NCBI GenBank assembly: GCA_934233735.1 | Contig: CAKQGQ010000002.1 | Span: 124,001-188,000, forward strand | DNA length: 64,000 nt | DNA from: an uncultured Clostridia bacterium | GTDB lineage: Bacteria; Bacillota; Clostridia; Peptostreptococcales; Anaerovoracaceae | Direction of reading: 5' to 3' | Part shown: positions 53,972-60,630 of the stretch, piece after piece | Layout: the number at the start of each line of letters is the position of its first letter | Position numbering within the stretch: position 1 is the stretch's first letter | Made by a program: the position numbers and the translations under genes | The notes under the pieces: generated by a model | The model's database searches: none | The model's input: the letters and a program-made list of their open reading frames with translations, nothing else | Told to the model about the DNA's origin: nothing

Positions 53972-54029
53972 AAAAACAGCAGATGACGGGTTTCCAGCGT
54001 TAGCTGTTTTTCTTTTTAAAAAACAGCTA
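53972..54029 (+). terminator. Terminator with a third, competing arm
   Basis: AAAAACAGC (53972-53980) can pair with GCTGTTTTT (54003-54011), followed by CTTTTT. The same central arm (TAGCTGTTTTT, 54001-54011) also pairs perfectly with AAAAACAGCTA (54019-54029). Confidence 0.7.
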
Positions 54030-54093
54030 AAGGGGTGGACATTATTCAGAAAGAGTGTTAGAATGAATTCACATCATGCAGTAAGGAGCGAAT

Positions 54094-55131
54094 ATGTCAA
54101 TCTTAAGCTTTACCAGAGAAGAAGCTCTAAAAAAAACAGACCAATATAAAGAGCTGTTTACAGTTGTCCGTATTTTGGACGATCAAACACTCTTGGATAT
54201 ATGCAACGGTAAAAAGCCTACCGGAATCGATCATCTTTGTCCTTGCTATTCATTTTGGGACAGGGATGAAAACTGCAGCAATTGTATCTCATTAAGGGCA
54301 TTTCAGGAAAAAAAAGAAATAAGCAAATTTGAATTTAAAGAGAGTAACAACGATGTATATTATGTCATTGCGCAATATCTTGAAATTGATGGAAAACCTT
54401 CTGTTATCGAGTATGTGAAAAAGCTTGGAGATGATCCTTTTATAGACAGTGAAGGCCGTTCCCGTTTTATCGAAAAACTTTTTAATTTTGAAGATATTCT
54501 TTACACTGATGCATTGACGGGCGTATATAATCGCCGATATTATGAAGATAAAATTAAGATGTCACTCGATATTCCGAGTGTTGCTATTATTGATATTGAT
54601 GATTTTAAGCTTTATAATGACCGGTTTGGTCATTATGTTGGAGATTTAGTTTTAAAAACGGTTGCGCAAGAAATTAAAAGCTGTCTTGAAAAATCAGAGA
54701 AAATTATTCGTTTCGGCGGCGATGAATTTCTTCTTTTAATAAATACTTCCCAACGTAAAATTTTAGCAAATAAAATTCAGCTTATTAAAGAATATCTTAG
54801 TAAAATCACCGTACCTGATTATCCGAAATTACGCATTACTGTCAGCATTGGCGCAGCCATCTGTCGGAATAATACTGTAGAAGAATCATCGGAGCGCGCA
54901 GATCGCTTAATGTATTATGCAAAAGCCACTAAAAATCATTTTTTTATTGAAGGTGAAAATGTTAAAAACGATTTTTCAAATTTAAGATGCAAAAAGCAAC
55001 GCCGAATCGCTGGCACTTCTAAGAGACAACATCATAATCGCAAAAAAAGTCGCTCAAAACGCAAATTAGAGCCTCGTCCAAAACATATAGCAGGAAGCGG
55101 TTGTCATATGCCTGTGAATATGCTATTATAA
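54094..55131 (+). CDS. GGDEF domain protein (diguanylate cyclase)
   Basis: A 345-residue protein. Residues about 1-125 are a PAS-like region with a cysteine cluster (CPCYSFWDRDENCSNC) that could bind metal or a cluster. Residues about 140-285 are a GGDEF domain (TDALTGVYNRRYYEDKI; IDIDDFKLYND; RFGGDEFLLL), with the intact signature for making cyclic di-GMP; the usual RxxD inhibitory site is not present. A strongly basic tail of about 55 residues (KKQRRIAGTSKRQHHNRKKS) follows, unusual for the family. Confidence 0.9.
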   Translation: MSILSFTREEALKKTDQYKELFTVVRILDDQTLLDICNGKKPTGIDHLCPCYSFWDRDENCSNCISLRAFQEKKEISKFEFKESNNDVYYVIAQYLEIDGKPSVIEYVKKLGDDPFIDSEGRSRFIEKLFNFEDILYTDALTGVYNRRYYEDKIKMSLDIPSVAIIDIDDFKLYNDRFGHYVGDLVLKTVAQEIKSCLEKSEKIIRFGGDEFLLLINTSQRKILANKIQLIKEYLSKITVPDYPKLRITVSIGAAICRNNTVEESSERADRLMYYAKATKNHFFIEGENVKNDFSNLRCKKQRRIAGTSKRQHHNRKKSRSKRKLEPRPKHIAGSGCHMPVNMLL

Positions 55132-55179
55132 AGGTATTTATATGCATGCGGATAAAAAACAAATGGGGAGGATTTGATT

Positions 55180-55392
55180 ATGGAAAGAAAACAATACATA
55201 TGTCCGAAATGCGGATGCGAAAGCTATGTCAGCGATCAATTCCAGGCAACAGGCGGAAATTTCGCGAAGATATTTGATGTGCAGAATAAAAAGTTTATAA
55301 CCGTAAGCTGCGCAGACTGTGGATTTACGGAATTATACAGGGCACAGAATTCGTCGGGAATGGATATTTTAGATTTCCTGATTGGAAGCTGA
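55180..55392 (+). CDS. Small zinc-ribbon nucleic-acid-binding-like protein
   Basis: A 70-residue protein with two CxxC pairs (CPKCGC at the N terminus, CADCGF later), a YpzJ-type zinc ribbon (AKIFDVQNKKFITVSCADCG; FLIGS end). Function unknown. ATG 55180 behind GGGGAGGATTTG. It is the last host gene before the prophage. Confidence 0.85.
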   Translation: MERKQYICPKCGCESYVSDQFQATGGNFAKIFDVQNKKFITVSCADCGFTELYRAQNSSGMDILDFLIGS

Positions 55393-55445
55393 TAATAAAT
55401 ATTTGTGTATTGCGAAAGCATGGCAGATACATGAAGCTTGACGAG

Positions 55446-55480
55446 AAAGGCTTGGAATTGCAATGATTTCAGGCCTTTTA
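55446..55480 (+). terminator. Rho-independent terminator
   Basis: AAAGGCTTG/CAGGCCTTT stem (one G-U) with 15-base loop and a short T-run. Confidence 0.6.
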
Positions 55481-55493
55481 AATCTTCTATTTT

Positions 55494-55527
55494 AACTATT
55501 CCCAAAATTATGATTTAAGGAATAGTT
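55494..55527. repeat. Left prophage junction (attL-like palindromic site A)
   Basis: 34-bp site with 9-bp inverted arms AACTATTCC/GGAATAGTT around 16 bp, laid out like a tyrosine-recombinase core (13-8-13). Its right half, GATTTAAGGAATAGTTT (55512-55528), recurs at 60456-60472. Confidence 0.75.
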
Positions 55528-55564
55528 TCTTAACACTCTTAAAATATAAACCCTTTTTCTTTTG

Positions 55565-55593
55565 TTGTCAAGTGTTTTTTTATTTGTTATAAT
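55565..55593 (+). promoter_or_regulatory. Promoter of the plus-strand prophage gene
   Basis: TTGTCA, 17 bp, TATAAT: close to consensus, inside the prophage and opposite to all other phage genes. Confidence 0.85.
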
Positions 55594-55640
55594 AAAAAAT
55601 AAGTTATTACACGAAATTCAATAAATGAGGAAAGAAAAAA

Positions 55641-55907
55641 ATGATAAAATACAACGCACCCGACAATAAAAAAGAATATGAGCAGATACGGAAAAACTGG
55701 AACAAAACATATAATAACCCTAACCGACCATATCAAGAAATAAATACTACTGGATATGAAAATAACTACTATAAACCTCAAAAGAAAAATAAAGGAATCG
55801 GTTGTATTATTGCATTATTAGTTGCAATATTATTCATTCTGTTAATACCGTATTTAATAACCACAGGCGCATTGATAGCCTTATCCGAATTAGCAAATAC
55901 ATTATAA
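55641..55907 (+). CDS. Plus-strand prophage membrane protein, unknown function
   Basis: An 88-residue protein: polar, Asn/Tyr/Lys-rich N-terminal half (about 1-50), then a C-terminal membrane helix (IGCIIALLVAILFILLIPYL) and ITTGALIALSELANTL. It has its own near-consensus promoter, a GAGGAAAGAAAAA ribosome site and a terminator. It is the only phage gene on this strand and is likely expressed in the lysogen. Such genes in temperate phages often serve superinfection exclusion, immunity or host modification; here that is inference only. No family recognised. Confidence 0.75.
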   Translation: MIKYNAPDNKKEYEQIRKNWNKTYNNPNRPYQEINTTGYENNYYKPQKKNKGIGCIIALLVAILFILLIPYLITTGALIALSELANTL

Positions 55908-55910
55908 GCA

Positions 55911-55952
55911 AAATCCCGTCAAAACCCTTCGGGGATCTGACGGGATTTTTTT
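55911..55952. terminator. Bidirectional terminator between the plus-strand gene and zot
   Basis: 11-bp stem AAATCCCGTCA/TGACGGGATTT with an inner CCC-TTC-GGG hairpin; T-run after it on the plus strand, A-run before it for the minus strand. Confidence 0.9.
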
Positions 55953-56655
55953 AATTAGTAAATAGTGCAAGTTCTTCCCTGCTCATATATTCCTTAGATT
56001 TTGCAGAATCAAGCATCTTATAACTATCGTACATATTTCGCAATTCGTCAGTTTGAACAAATTTAATTGAGAAAGATTTATGTATTTTCATACGCTTGTT
56101 AATATCTACTTCATTGTGCAACATTAAATAGGTTTCATCATCATAACCCTTACAATTAGTCAGCCTACCGAAAAGCGTCTTGCAGTCAAAGAAATAGTTC
56201 GTTAATTCTCTGAAAACCTTGTCGACCCTATCGAAGCGTTGAGCAGTATATAAAATCTGAATACCGTTACCCTTTCGGTTTTGTGTAAGAAGCGTTAAAA
56301 GAGCAGTCGGAAAATTCTTAAAATTACGAGAATTAAATTCGTTTTGTACTTCATCCCATGCAACGATTAAAGGCTTGTCATACTGTGCAAGAAGCTGTTG
56401 CCAGTTATCAAAAGCGAAGTCTTGACCCTCAAAAAAATAGTTTGTGCAAATCAGAATATCATCGCCATATTTTTTACGGTATTCATTCAAGATATAAGTC
56501 AAAGCAACGGTTTTGCCGTGTCCAGGCAAGCCCAAAAAGCCGTAAATACCGTATAGGTGCAATTTTTCATCCCTTTTCGGGTGAAAAATTGATTGTAAGA
56601 GATACTTTAAAGCCAAGAAAATACGAACATAAAACGGTTGCGACAAGAAACGCAT
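55951..56655 (-). CDS. Zot/pI-like filamentous phage assembly ATPase
   Basis: A 234-residue P-loop ATPase: FLGLPGHGKTVA (Walker A at about 42-49) and PLIVAWDEVQNEF (Walker B), of the Zot family that drives extrusion of inovirus virions through the membrane. An amphipathic/hydrophobic stretch lies at residues 8-25; there is no C-terminal membrane helix, unlike many Gram-negative Zot proteins. Ribosome site AAGGGGGTATATT. It lies after a 170-bp non-coding structured segment. Confidence 0.9.
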   Translation of the reverse strand: MRFLSQPFYVRIFLALKYLLQSIFHPKRDEKLHLYGIYGFLGLPGHGKTVALTYILNEYRKKYGDDILICTNYFFEGQDFAFDNWQQLLAQYDKPLIVAWDEVQNEFNSRNFKNFPTALLTLLTQNRKGNGIQILYTAQRFDRVDKVFRELTNYFFDCKTLFGRLTNCKGYDDETYLMLHNEVDINKRMKIHKSFSIKFVQTDELRNMYDSYKMLDSAKSKEYMSREELALFTN

Positions 56656-56689
56656 AATATACCCCCTTTTTTACAAATACGAGCGTGCG

Positions 56690-56831
56690 CAATCATCATG
56701 CCAGCGTAACGGTTTAGGCAACGCCTTCGCATAGGTTCGCCCTTACACAATGAGACGCAAGGGGAAGCCTAAAGACTTCCCATCACGCTCATTGTGCAAG
56801 GAATCCACCTGTTGCCTAAAGCGAACTATGC
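56690..56831 (-). other. Highly structured non-coding region of the inovirus
   Basis: Nested and crossing inverted repeats: TTTAGGCAAC (56713) with GTTGCCTAAA (56811); GCATAGGTTCGC (56729) with GCGAACTATGC (56821); CACAATGAG (56746) with CTCATTGTG (56788); GGGAAG (56762) with CTTCCC (56776). Candidate replication origin and/or virion packaging signal. Confidence 0.65.
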
Positions 56832-57071
56832 CAACGGCACATTATTTTTAATGAATTTAAAAATGCCAAGCACGGTAAACACCGTACACCATCCAAAGAT
56901 TGAAATAAACAATGCGGACATTAACGGAGTACCGCAGATATAACAGCCCCACCCGATAAACTTAGCGACATAATCATTAAAAGTTACATCCACGAACGGA
57001 AGCGCACCCAAAAGGGCAAAAATCGCCTTAGGGAGCAACAAAATAACATCAATAAGAAAATTTACAATCAT
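56826..57071 (-). CDS. Small inovirus membrane protein (minor coat pVI-like)
   Basis: An 81-residue protein with two or three hydrophobic segments (NFLIDVILLLPKAIFALLGA; LMSALFISIFGWCTVFTVLG). By position after the adsorption protein and by size it fits a pVI-like minor coat protein. Its start overlaps the adsorption gene stop (ATGA). Confidence 0.75.
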   Translation of the reverse strand: MIVNFLIDVILLLPKAIFALLGALPFVDVTFNDYVAKFIGWGCYICGTPLMSALFISIFGWCTVFTVLGIFKFIKNNVPLA

Positions 57072-58681
57072 TCATCACTACCCCCTTTTTCGTTTTTTCT
57101 GCTGTCGTTAAACGAGAAACCACTATAGCCCATCAAGCGCATAAACATATTATAGTTATATATCACAAGAAGTACGGCAAGAAAAGCCCCTATAATACCA
57201 CGGAATGTAGATATATTTTTTCGCAAATACGAATTATCAACCACAGTATAGGTATTCCCTTTCAGTTCCATAGTCACATCGGGAATAGGTGTGGAATCCA
57301 CAAAAGAGCGGAAATCTACCGACGCAGGCGGTGAAACAATTTTAACAACATCATTTATAAAAATATCCCATGTAAAATTTTTAGGGATAAACAAATCCCG
57401 TACAAATTCAATTACCGAAGTAATCGCCGATGAAATCGCCGTTACAATCGTTTCAAGCAGTTCTTGCAAAAATTCTATAAGCCCAGTAAAGCCTTCAATG
57501 ATAGCCTTGAGAATATCGCCTAAAATAGGAATATTCAAAATCCACTTGCCTATTGATTCAAAAATACCAGTTCCAGTACCCTCTCCGACGATTGAGCCAG
57601 TACCCGTAATTACATCGGGAACCTCTGCCGAGCGAACGGAATCCGGATTCATTACAGATACAACACCATCATCTAATTCATTATCCTTAACCATTCCCCC
57701 CGGGACAACAATATCTGTTTCGTCGCTCAACTCCTTAGTTCCTCCGAAGCTTGGCGCATAGTCACCAGTCCACGGAATCGAAACAGCGCTAGATTGTCCG
57801 TTAGAAAGAACGAATTCAGCGAACGGACGAAGCGACTTGCCACTTCCCGAAGCTGTAAAGGACGCCGTGGTAACAATTTCAGAATAGCCAGGCTTTTTAA
57901 AACTTAAAGAAATATATGGAGACTTCACAGAATCAAAGCTAACGGACAATGAAGCGTCAGAAAAAGCAAAACTACTTTCAGAAACAATACGCCTAAATTC
58001 AACAAAACCAAGATTATAAATCTGTTTATCCTTAATGTAATCTTCAAAACCTAAAATGTTACGACCGACAAACGCAGAAAACCAAAGAACATAATCATAT
58101 TGATTTCTGTTATCAACACGAAGCCACAAGTAAACAGGAGATTCAGCGACATAGCCGACAATAGCCCCTTTCTCACGAATCAAATCATACAGACCATCAA
58201 CATCATAATAAAATCTTGTAGGACAAGTAATCGCTGACAATTTTGGAAGTCCACGCATTACAAGCGGATTCGTAATTCCACCAGCTGACGGAATCGAAAC
58301 CGACGGAGCGTCAGCCGTTGCGCCGAGTGAGCCAATCCATGAACCGATTGCGGTGCAAATACCCTTTGACAATTTAATAATGAACGGTTTAGTACTACTT
58401 GCGTAGTTTAAATATGTTAAACCCGAATTTATGAAAAAATTCTGTTGTTCCGTTGTTAAACTATTCCACAAATGCTCACATACGGCGGACATCTGCGAGC
58501 TATTTTGAAATGTAAAACCGCAAGCGACAAGAGCCGCTCCGATAACTGCAATAGTGCTTGCAGTTAATGTAATTGAAGCGTCGGCAGTTACGGAGCTACC
58601 AACAACAACATTAAAAATAAGCAAAACACACAGAATAAAAATAAGTATTTTATTCCAGTTAGCATTAAAATTTAAAGTCAT
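57068..58681 (-). CDS. Inovirus adsorption / minor coat protein (pIII-like)
   Basis: A 537-residue secreted protein: N-terminal signal (KILIFILCVLLIFNVVVGSS, then VTADAS), an extended extracellular part, a hydrophobic/amphipathic segment region (about 380-430, IGKWILNIPILGDILKAIIE) and a C-terminal membrane helix (GIIGAFLAVLLVIYNYNMF). This matches the layout of pIII, which recognises the host and caps the virion. The ectodomain is not recognised, so the receptor cannot be guessed. Ribosome site AAAAGGGGGT. Confidence 0.82.
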   Translation of the reverse strand: MTLNFNANWNKILIFILCVLLIFNVVVGSSVTADASITLTASTIAVIGAALVACGFTFQNSSQMSAVCEHLWNSLTTEQQNFFINSGLTYLNYASSTKPFIIKLSKGICTAIGSWIGSLGATADAPSVSIPSAGGITNPLVMRGLPKLSAITCPTRFYYDVDGLYDLIREKGAIVGYVAESPVYLWLRVDNRNQYDYVLWFSAFVGRNILGFEDYIKDKQIYNLGFVEFRRIVSESSFAFSDASLSVSFDSVKSPYISLSFKKPGYSEIVTTASFTASGSGKSLRPFAEFVLSNGQSSAVSIPWTGDYAPSFGGTKELSDETDIVVPGGMVKDNELDDGVVSVMNPDSVRSAEVPDVITGTGSIVGEGTGTGIFESIGKWILNIPILGDILKAIIEGFTGLIEFLQELLETIVTAISSAITSVIEFVRDLFIPKNFTWDIFINDVVKIVSPPASVDFRSFVDSTPIPDVTMELKGNTYTVVDNSYLRKNISTFRGIIGAFLAVLLVIYNYNMFMRLMGYSGFSFNDSRKNEKGGSDE

Positions 58682-58739
58682 ATAAAAACCCCCTTTTAAT
58701 GAAAAAGAGAGCCGAAGCCCCCTTTTTCAACTTTCTTGA

Positions 58740-58904
58740 TTATAAGAACTTGTAAACAATTCTCGGAATCAAAGACACGCCAATCATAATACCCATGATG
58801 GTAATGCCGACCGGCAGAAGAACACCAATGTTACTGGTGAGTGCCGATGTAATCGGCTCAAGCATTTTTGCAGTGATTGCAATAGTAGTTGCTCCACCTT
58901 CCAT
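58740..58904 (-). CDS. Inovirus major coat protein (pVIII-like)
   Basis: 54 residues from the ATG at 58904, behind AAAGGGGTATATT: a short N-terminal part (EGGATTIAITAKMLEPITSAL), one long membrane helix (NIGVLLPVGITIMGIMIGVS) and a basic end (IPRIVYKFL). Size and layout match filamentous phage coat proteins. A longer in-frame read to 58991 has no ribosome site and overlaps the previous gene, so it is rejected. Confidence 0.85.
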   Translation of the reverse strand: MEGGATTIAITAKMLEPITSALTSNIGVLLPVGITIMGIMIGVSLIPRIVYKFL

Positions 58905-58929
58905 AATATACCCCTTTCTTGCGTAGACG

Positions 58930-59082
58930 CTATGCGAAACGCATAAGTAATTTATATACAACTTTGCAAAACACAAAGGTTGTACCAACAATCAGCATGA
59001 TAAAAAAGAAACAAGCGATTATAAAAAGCCAATGTTCGCATGATTGTAAAACGCTTAGAATCTCATATAATGTATCATTCAT
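58930..59082 (-). CDS. 50-residue inovirus membrane protein
   Basis: The ATG at 59082, overlapping the end of the upstream gene, encodes NDTLYEILSVLQSCEHWLF, then a membrane helix (IIACFFFIMLIVGTTFVFC) and a basic tail KVVYKLLMRFA. It could be a pVII/pIX-type end-cap protein or another virion component. Identification is by place and size only. Confidence 0.6.
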   Translation of the reverse strand: MNDTLYEILSVLQSCEHWLFIIACFFFIMLIVGTTFVFCKVVYKLLMRFA

Positions 59083-59305
59083 CACATTCACACTCCAAAA
59101 TAGAATTTAAAACATCAGCCCGTTTTGAAATCTCGTCTTTCAACTCACAAACCTTTGCTAATTCCTTAGAAATAAATTCTAAATCAACACGAGAATCAAA
59201 AACCAATGTTTTATTTTCAAAGTCAACTTTCGGGAGAGAATCAGCAATAACCATTCCCAAAAGCGCACGAATATCCAAAAGTTCTCTATATATATTTCTT
59301 TTCAT
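59075..59305 (-). CDS. Inovirus small protein of unknown function
   Basis: A 76-residue, acidic, mostly helical protein (NIYRELLDIRALLGMVIADS; ELAKVCELKDEISKRADVLN; CECDE end). It overlaps the end of rep by about 20 bases and the next small gene by 8, so it is in the phage operon. No family recognised; a heptad-like pattern in the second half hints at a coiled coil. Confidence 0.65.
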   Translation of the reverse strand: MKRNIYRELLDIRALLGMVIADSLPKVDFENKTLVFDSRVDLEFISKELAKVCELKDEISKRADVLNSILECECDE

Positions 59306-60008
59306 TTTCCTTATCCTCCGAGTAGTATTTTACTTTTAAGCCCGTCATACCTATTTCGTATTGTTTACCAATAGATTGATAAAACGGAACATTATCATAT
59401 TCTTTTGGTGGCTCACGCAAAACACCACCACCTGCATAGTACAAATTACCTAAAATGATTTTAGTATCCTTTGTAATATATTTACAAATATACCGAGCGG
59501 TTGCGACCTTATTTCCGTCTAACGGTATACAAGTAGTAAATCCATAATCCCAGTTTTTAAGGTTATAAATCGTTTGACCTTTCTTTGTTTTTTTCCCACT
59601 ATCAAATAAATTGAAATTGCCAGTAATTAAACCGTGGAAATGAACCGCGCCATCGTCGTGAAGTTCGGGAACAATCAAGTATTTTGCATTTTGTCGTTGA
59701 ACTGCATTAGATAGCCATGTTTTTAATTTTTTACAAATTATAGAATAGTCGTATCTGTCTATTTTAGTTTTATCTAAAGTAAAGGTAATAAAATAGTCAA
59801 AATCATTTAAAACCGCAATATCATAGATTTTATCAATACCCCTTTTGATAGAATCATCTCGTGTTATACCGTTTTTCTTTGCATAGTCCGTTCTTAATTT
59901 TTTCGCAACATATAAACCGTTAGGATTATAAACAGGATAATTAAAAACGGTAACTTTGCGAACCCCGTCGGGATAACATTTAGTACAGCGATTGCACCGA
60001 CCATCCAT
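59286..60008 (-). CDS. HUH-type rolling-circle replication initiator (Rep)
   Basis: A 240-residue Rep protein: FDYFITFTLD strand, HUH metal motif HFHG (H123, H125) and the catalytic tyrosine region YICKYITK (Y173/Y177). It should nick the phage double-strand origin and start rolling-circle replication. N-terminal cysteines (CNRCTKC) may bind zinc. The ribosome site before 60008 is poor, and hairpins lie just upstream. Confidence 0.87.
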   Translation of the reverse strand: MDGRCNRCTKCYPDGVRKVTVFNYPVYNPNGLYVAKKLRTDYAKKNGITRDDSIKRGIDKIYDIAVLNDFDYFITFTLDKTKIDRYDYSIICKKLKTWLSNAVQRQNAKYLIVPELHDDGAVHFHGLITGNFNLFDSGKKTKKGQTIYNLKNWDYGFTTCIPLDGNKVATARYICKYITKDTKIILGNLYYAGGGVLREPPKEYDNVPFYQSIGKQYEIGMTGLKVKYYSEDKENEKKYI

Positions 60009-60023
60009 TTAATGATGTATATT

Positions 60024-60087
60024 TGTGGCCACTATCCAGTATGTAGCCACACCACACACGGTAAACCGTGTGTGTGTGAGTTACCGT
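60024..60087 (-). other. Hairpins between rep and the ssDNA-binding-like gene
   Basis: TGTGGC (60024) with GCCACA (60046); CACACACGGT (60053) with ACCGTGTGTG (60065); an alternative pair ACGGTAA/TTACCGT (60059, 60081). Candidate attenuator or nick-site region. Confidence 0.55.
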
Positions 60088-60281
60088 GGGATTATAGGTC
60101 GCACCACGAATTTACATTCTTTGTCAATGGATATAGTAAAACTTACCATATCATCTATTTTAAATTCAAATGCAGAGTAGAAATTGCCTACAGTGCCGTC
60201 GGGCAGAACCGCAAATATACGGTTGATAGTGTTGCCATCTTTCAATGTAATCTTTGATACACTTAAAACTTTTGCTTTCAT
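60081..60281 (-). CDS. Small inovirus protein, probably ssDNA-binding (pV-like)
   Basis: A 66-residue basic, beta-rich protein (KAKVLSVSKITLKDGNTINR; FAVLPDGTVGNFYSAF; CKFVVRPIIPR). Size, charge and place before rep fit a pV-like single-strand binding protein, but no motif proves it. Ribosome site AAAGGAAG. Confidence 0.6.
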   Translation of the reverse strand: MKAKVLSVSKITLKDGNTINRIFAVLPDGTVGNFYSAFEFKIDDMVSFTISIDKECKFVVRPIIPR

Positions 60282-60301
60282 TTTTTTTTCTTCCTTTCAA
60301 A

Positions 60302-60330
60302 TAAAAAAACACAGTTATAGAAAACTGTGT
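60302..60330 (-). terminator. Minus-strand terminator upstream of the phage replication genes
   Basis: ACACAGTT (60309) pairs with AACTGTGT (60323), 6-base loop; on the minus strand the stem is followed by a run of T. It lies just before the ssDNA-binding-like gene. Confidence 0.75.
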
Positions 60331-60335
60331 CAAAA

Positions 60336-60370
60336 AACTATTACCTCAAATCCCGATTTAACGAATAGTT
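60336..60370. repeat. Prophage palindromic site B
   Basis: 35-bp copy of the junction site: arms AACTATT/AATAGTT, right half GATTTAACGAATAGTTT differs from the junction repeat by one base. Confidence 0.65.
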
Positions 60371-60439
60371 TTATCAAACTAACGCTTATAAAATTTAATC
60401 ATCGGATTAGATAAAATGTATATTAAATTTTATTTCGCT

Positions 60440-60472
60440 TTCCTTAAATCGTGTCGATTTAAGGAATAGTTT
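60440..60472. repeat. Right prophage junction (attR-like site C)
   Basis: 12-bp inverted repeat TTCCTTAAATCG/CGATTTAAGGAA with a 3-bp centre (60440-60466), running into the direct repeat GATTTAAGGAATAGTTT (60456-60472). Confidence 0.75.
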
Positions 60473-60630
60473 TTCAATACTTTTACTGTTTTCTGCGCTG
60501 CCTATCGAACTGTCTCTCTATTTATAATAAAATCATTGCATGAAACTTTTCAATTCTTACTAAATATTCCCTAAGTCATAATTATTATGATATAATCGTT
60601 TTATAAATTATATTAGGAGACGAAATTTTT

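Larger units (their letters stand above)
55512..60472 (-). mobile_element. Integrated filamentous phage (inovirus), unit length 4,944 bp
   Basis: Bounded by direct repeats of 17 bp (55512 and 60456; 26 of 30 bases agree if extended to the right). The minus-strand gene order is typical of inoviruses: ssDNA-binding-like protein, HUH Rep, small proteins, 54-residue major coat, large adsorption protein with signal peptide and C-terminal membrane anchor, small membrane protein, Zot/pI ATPase. The coat, adsorption, small membrane and zot genes share an AAAGGGG(G)T ribosome site. No integrase or transposase is encoded, so integration likely uses a host recombinase. All genes look intact. Confidence 0.9.
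60282..60630. other. Right end of the prophage and attR
   Basis: No gene. Holds the minus-strand terminator at 60302-60330, palindromic site B at 60336-60370, site C/attR at 60440-60472, and then the chromosomal leader of the protease gene with TTAGGAGACGAAA as its ribosome site. Confidence 0.7.

Noticed and set aside
55494..55527. Canonical Firmicute dif site
   Set aside because: The site does not resemble the Bacillus subtilis dif sequence that I know; only the general palindromic layout fits.
58905..58991. 29-residue N-terminal extension of the major coat protein
   Set aside because: The extension has no ribosome site, contains two cysteines and overlaps the small gene upstream; ATG 58904 has AAAGGGGT.
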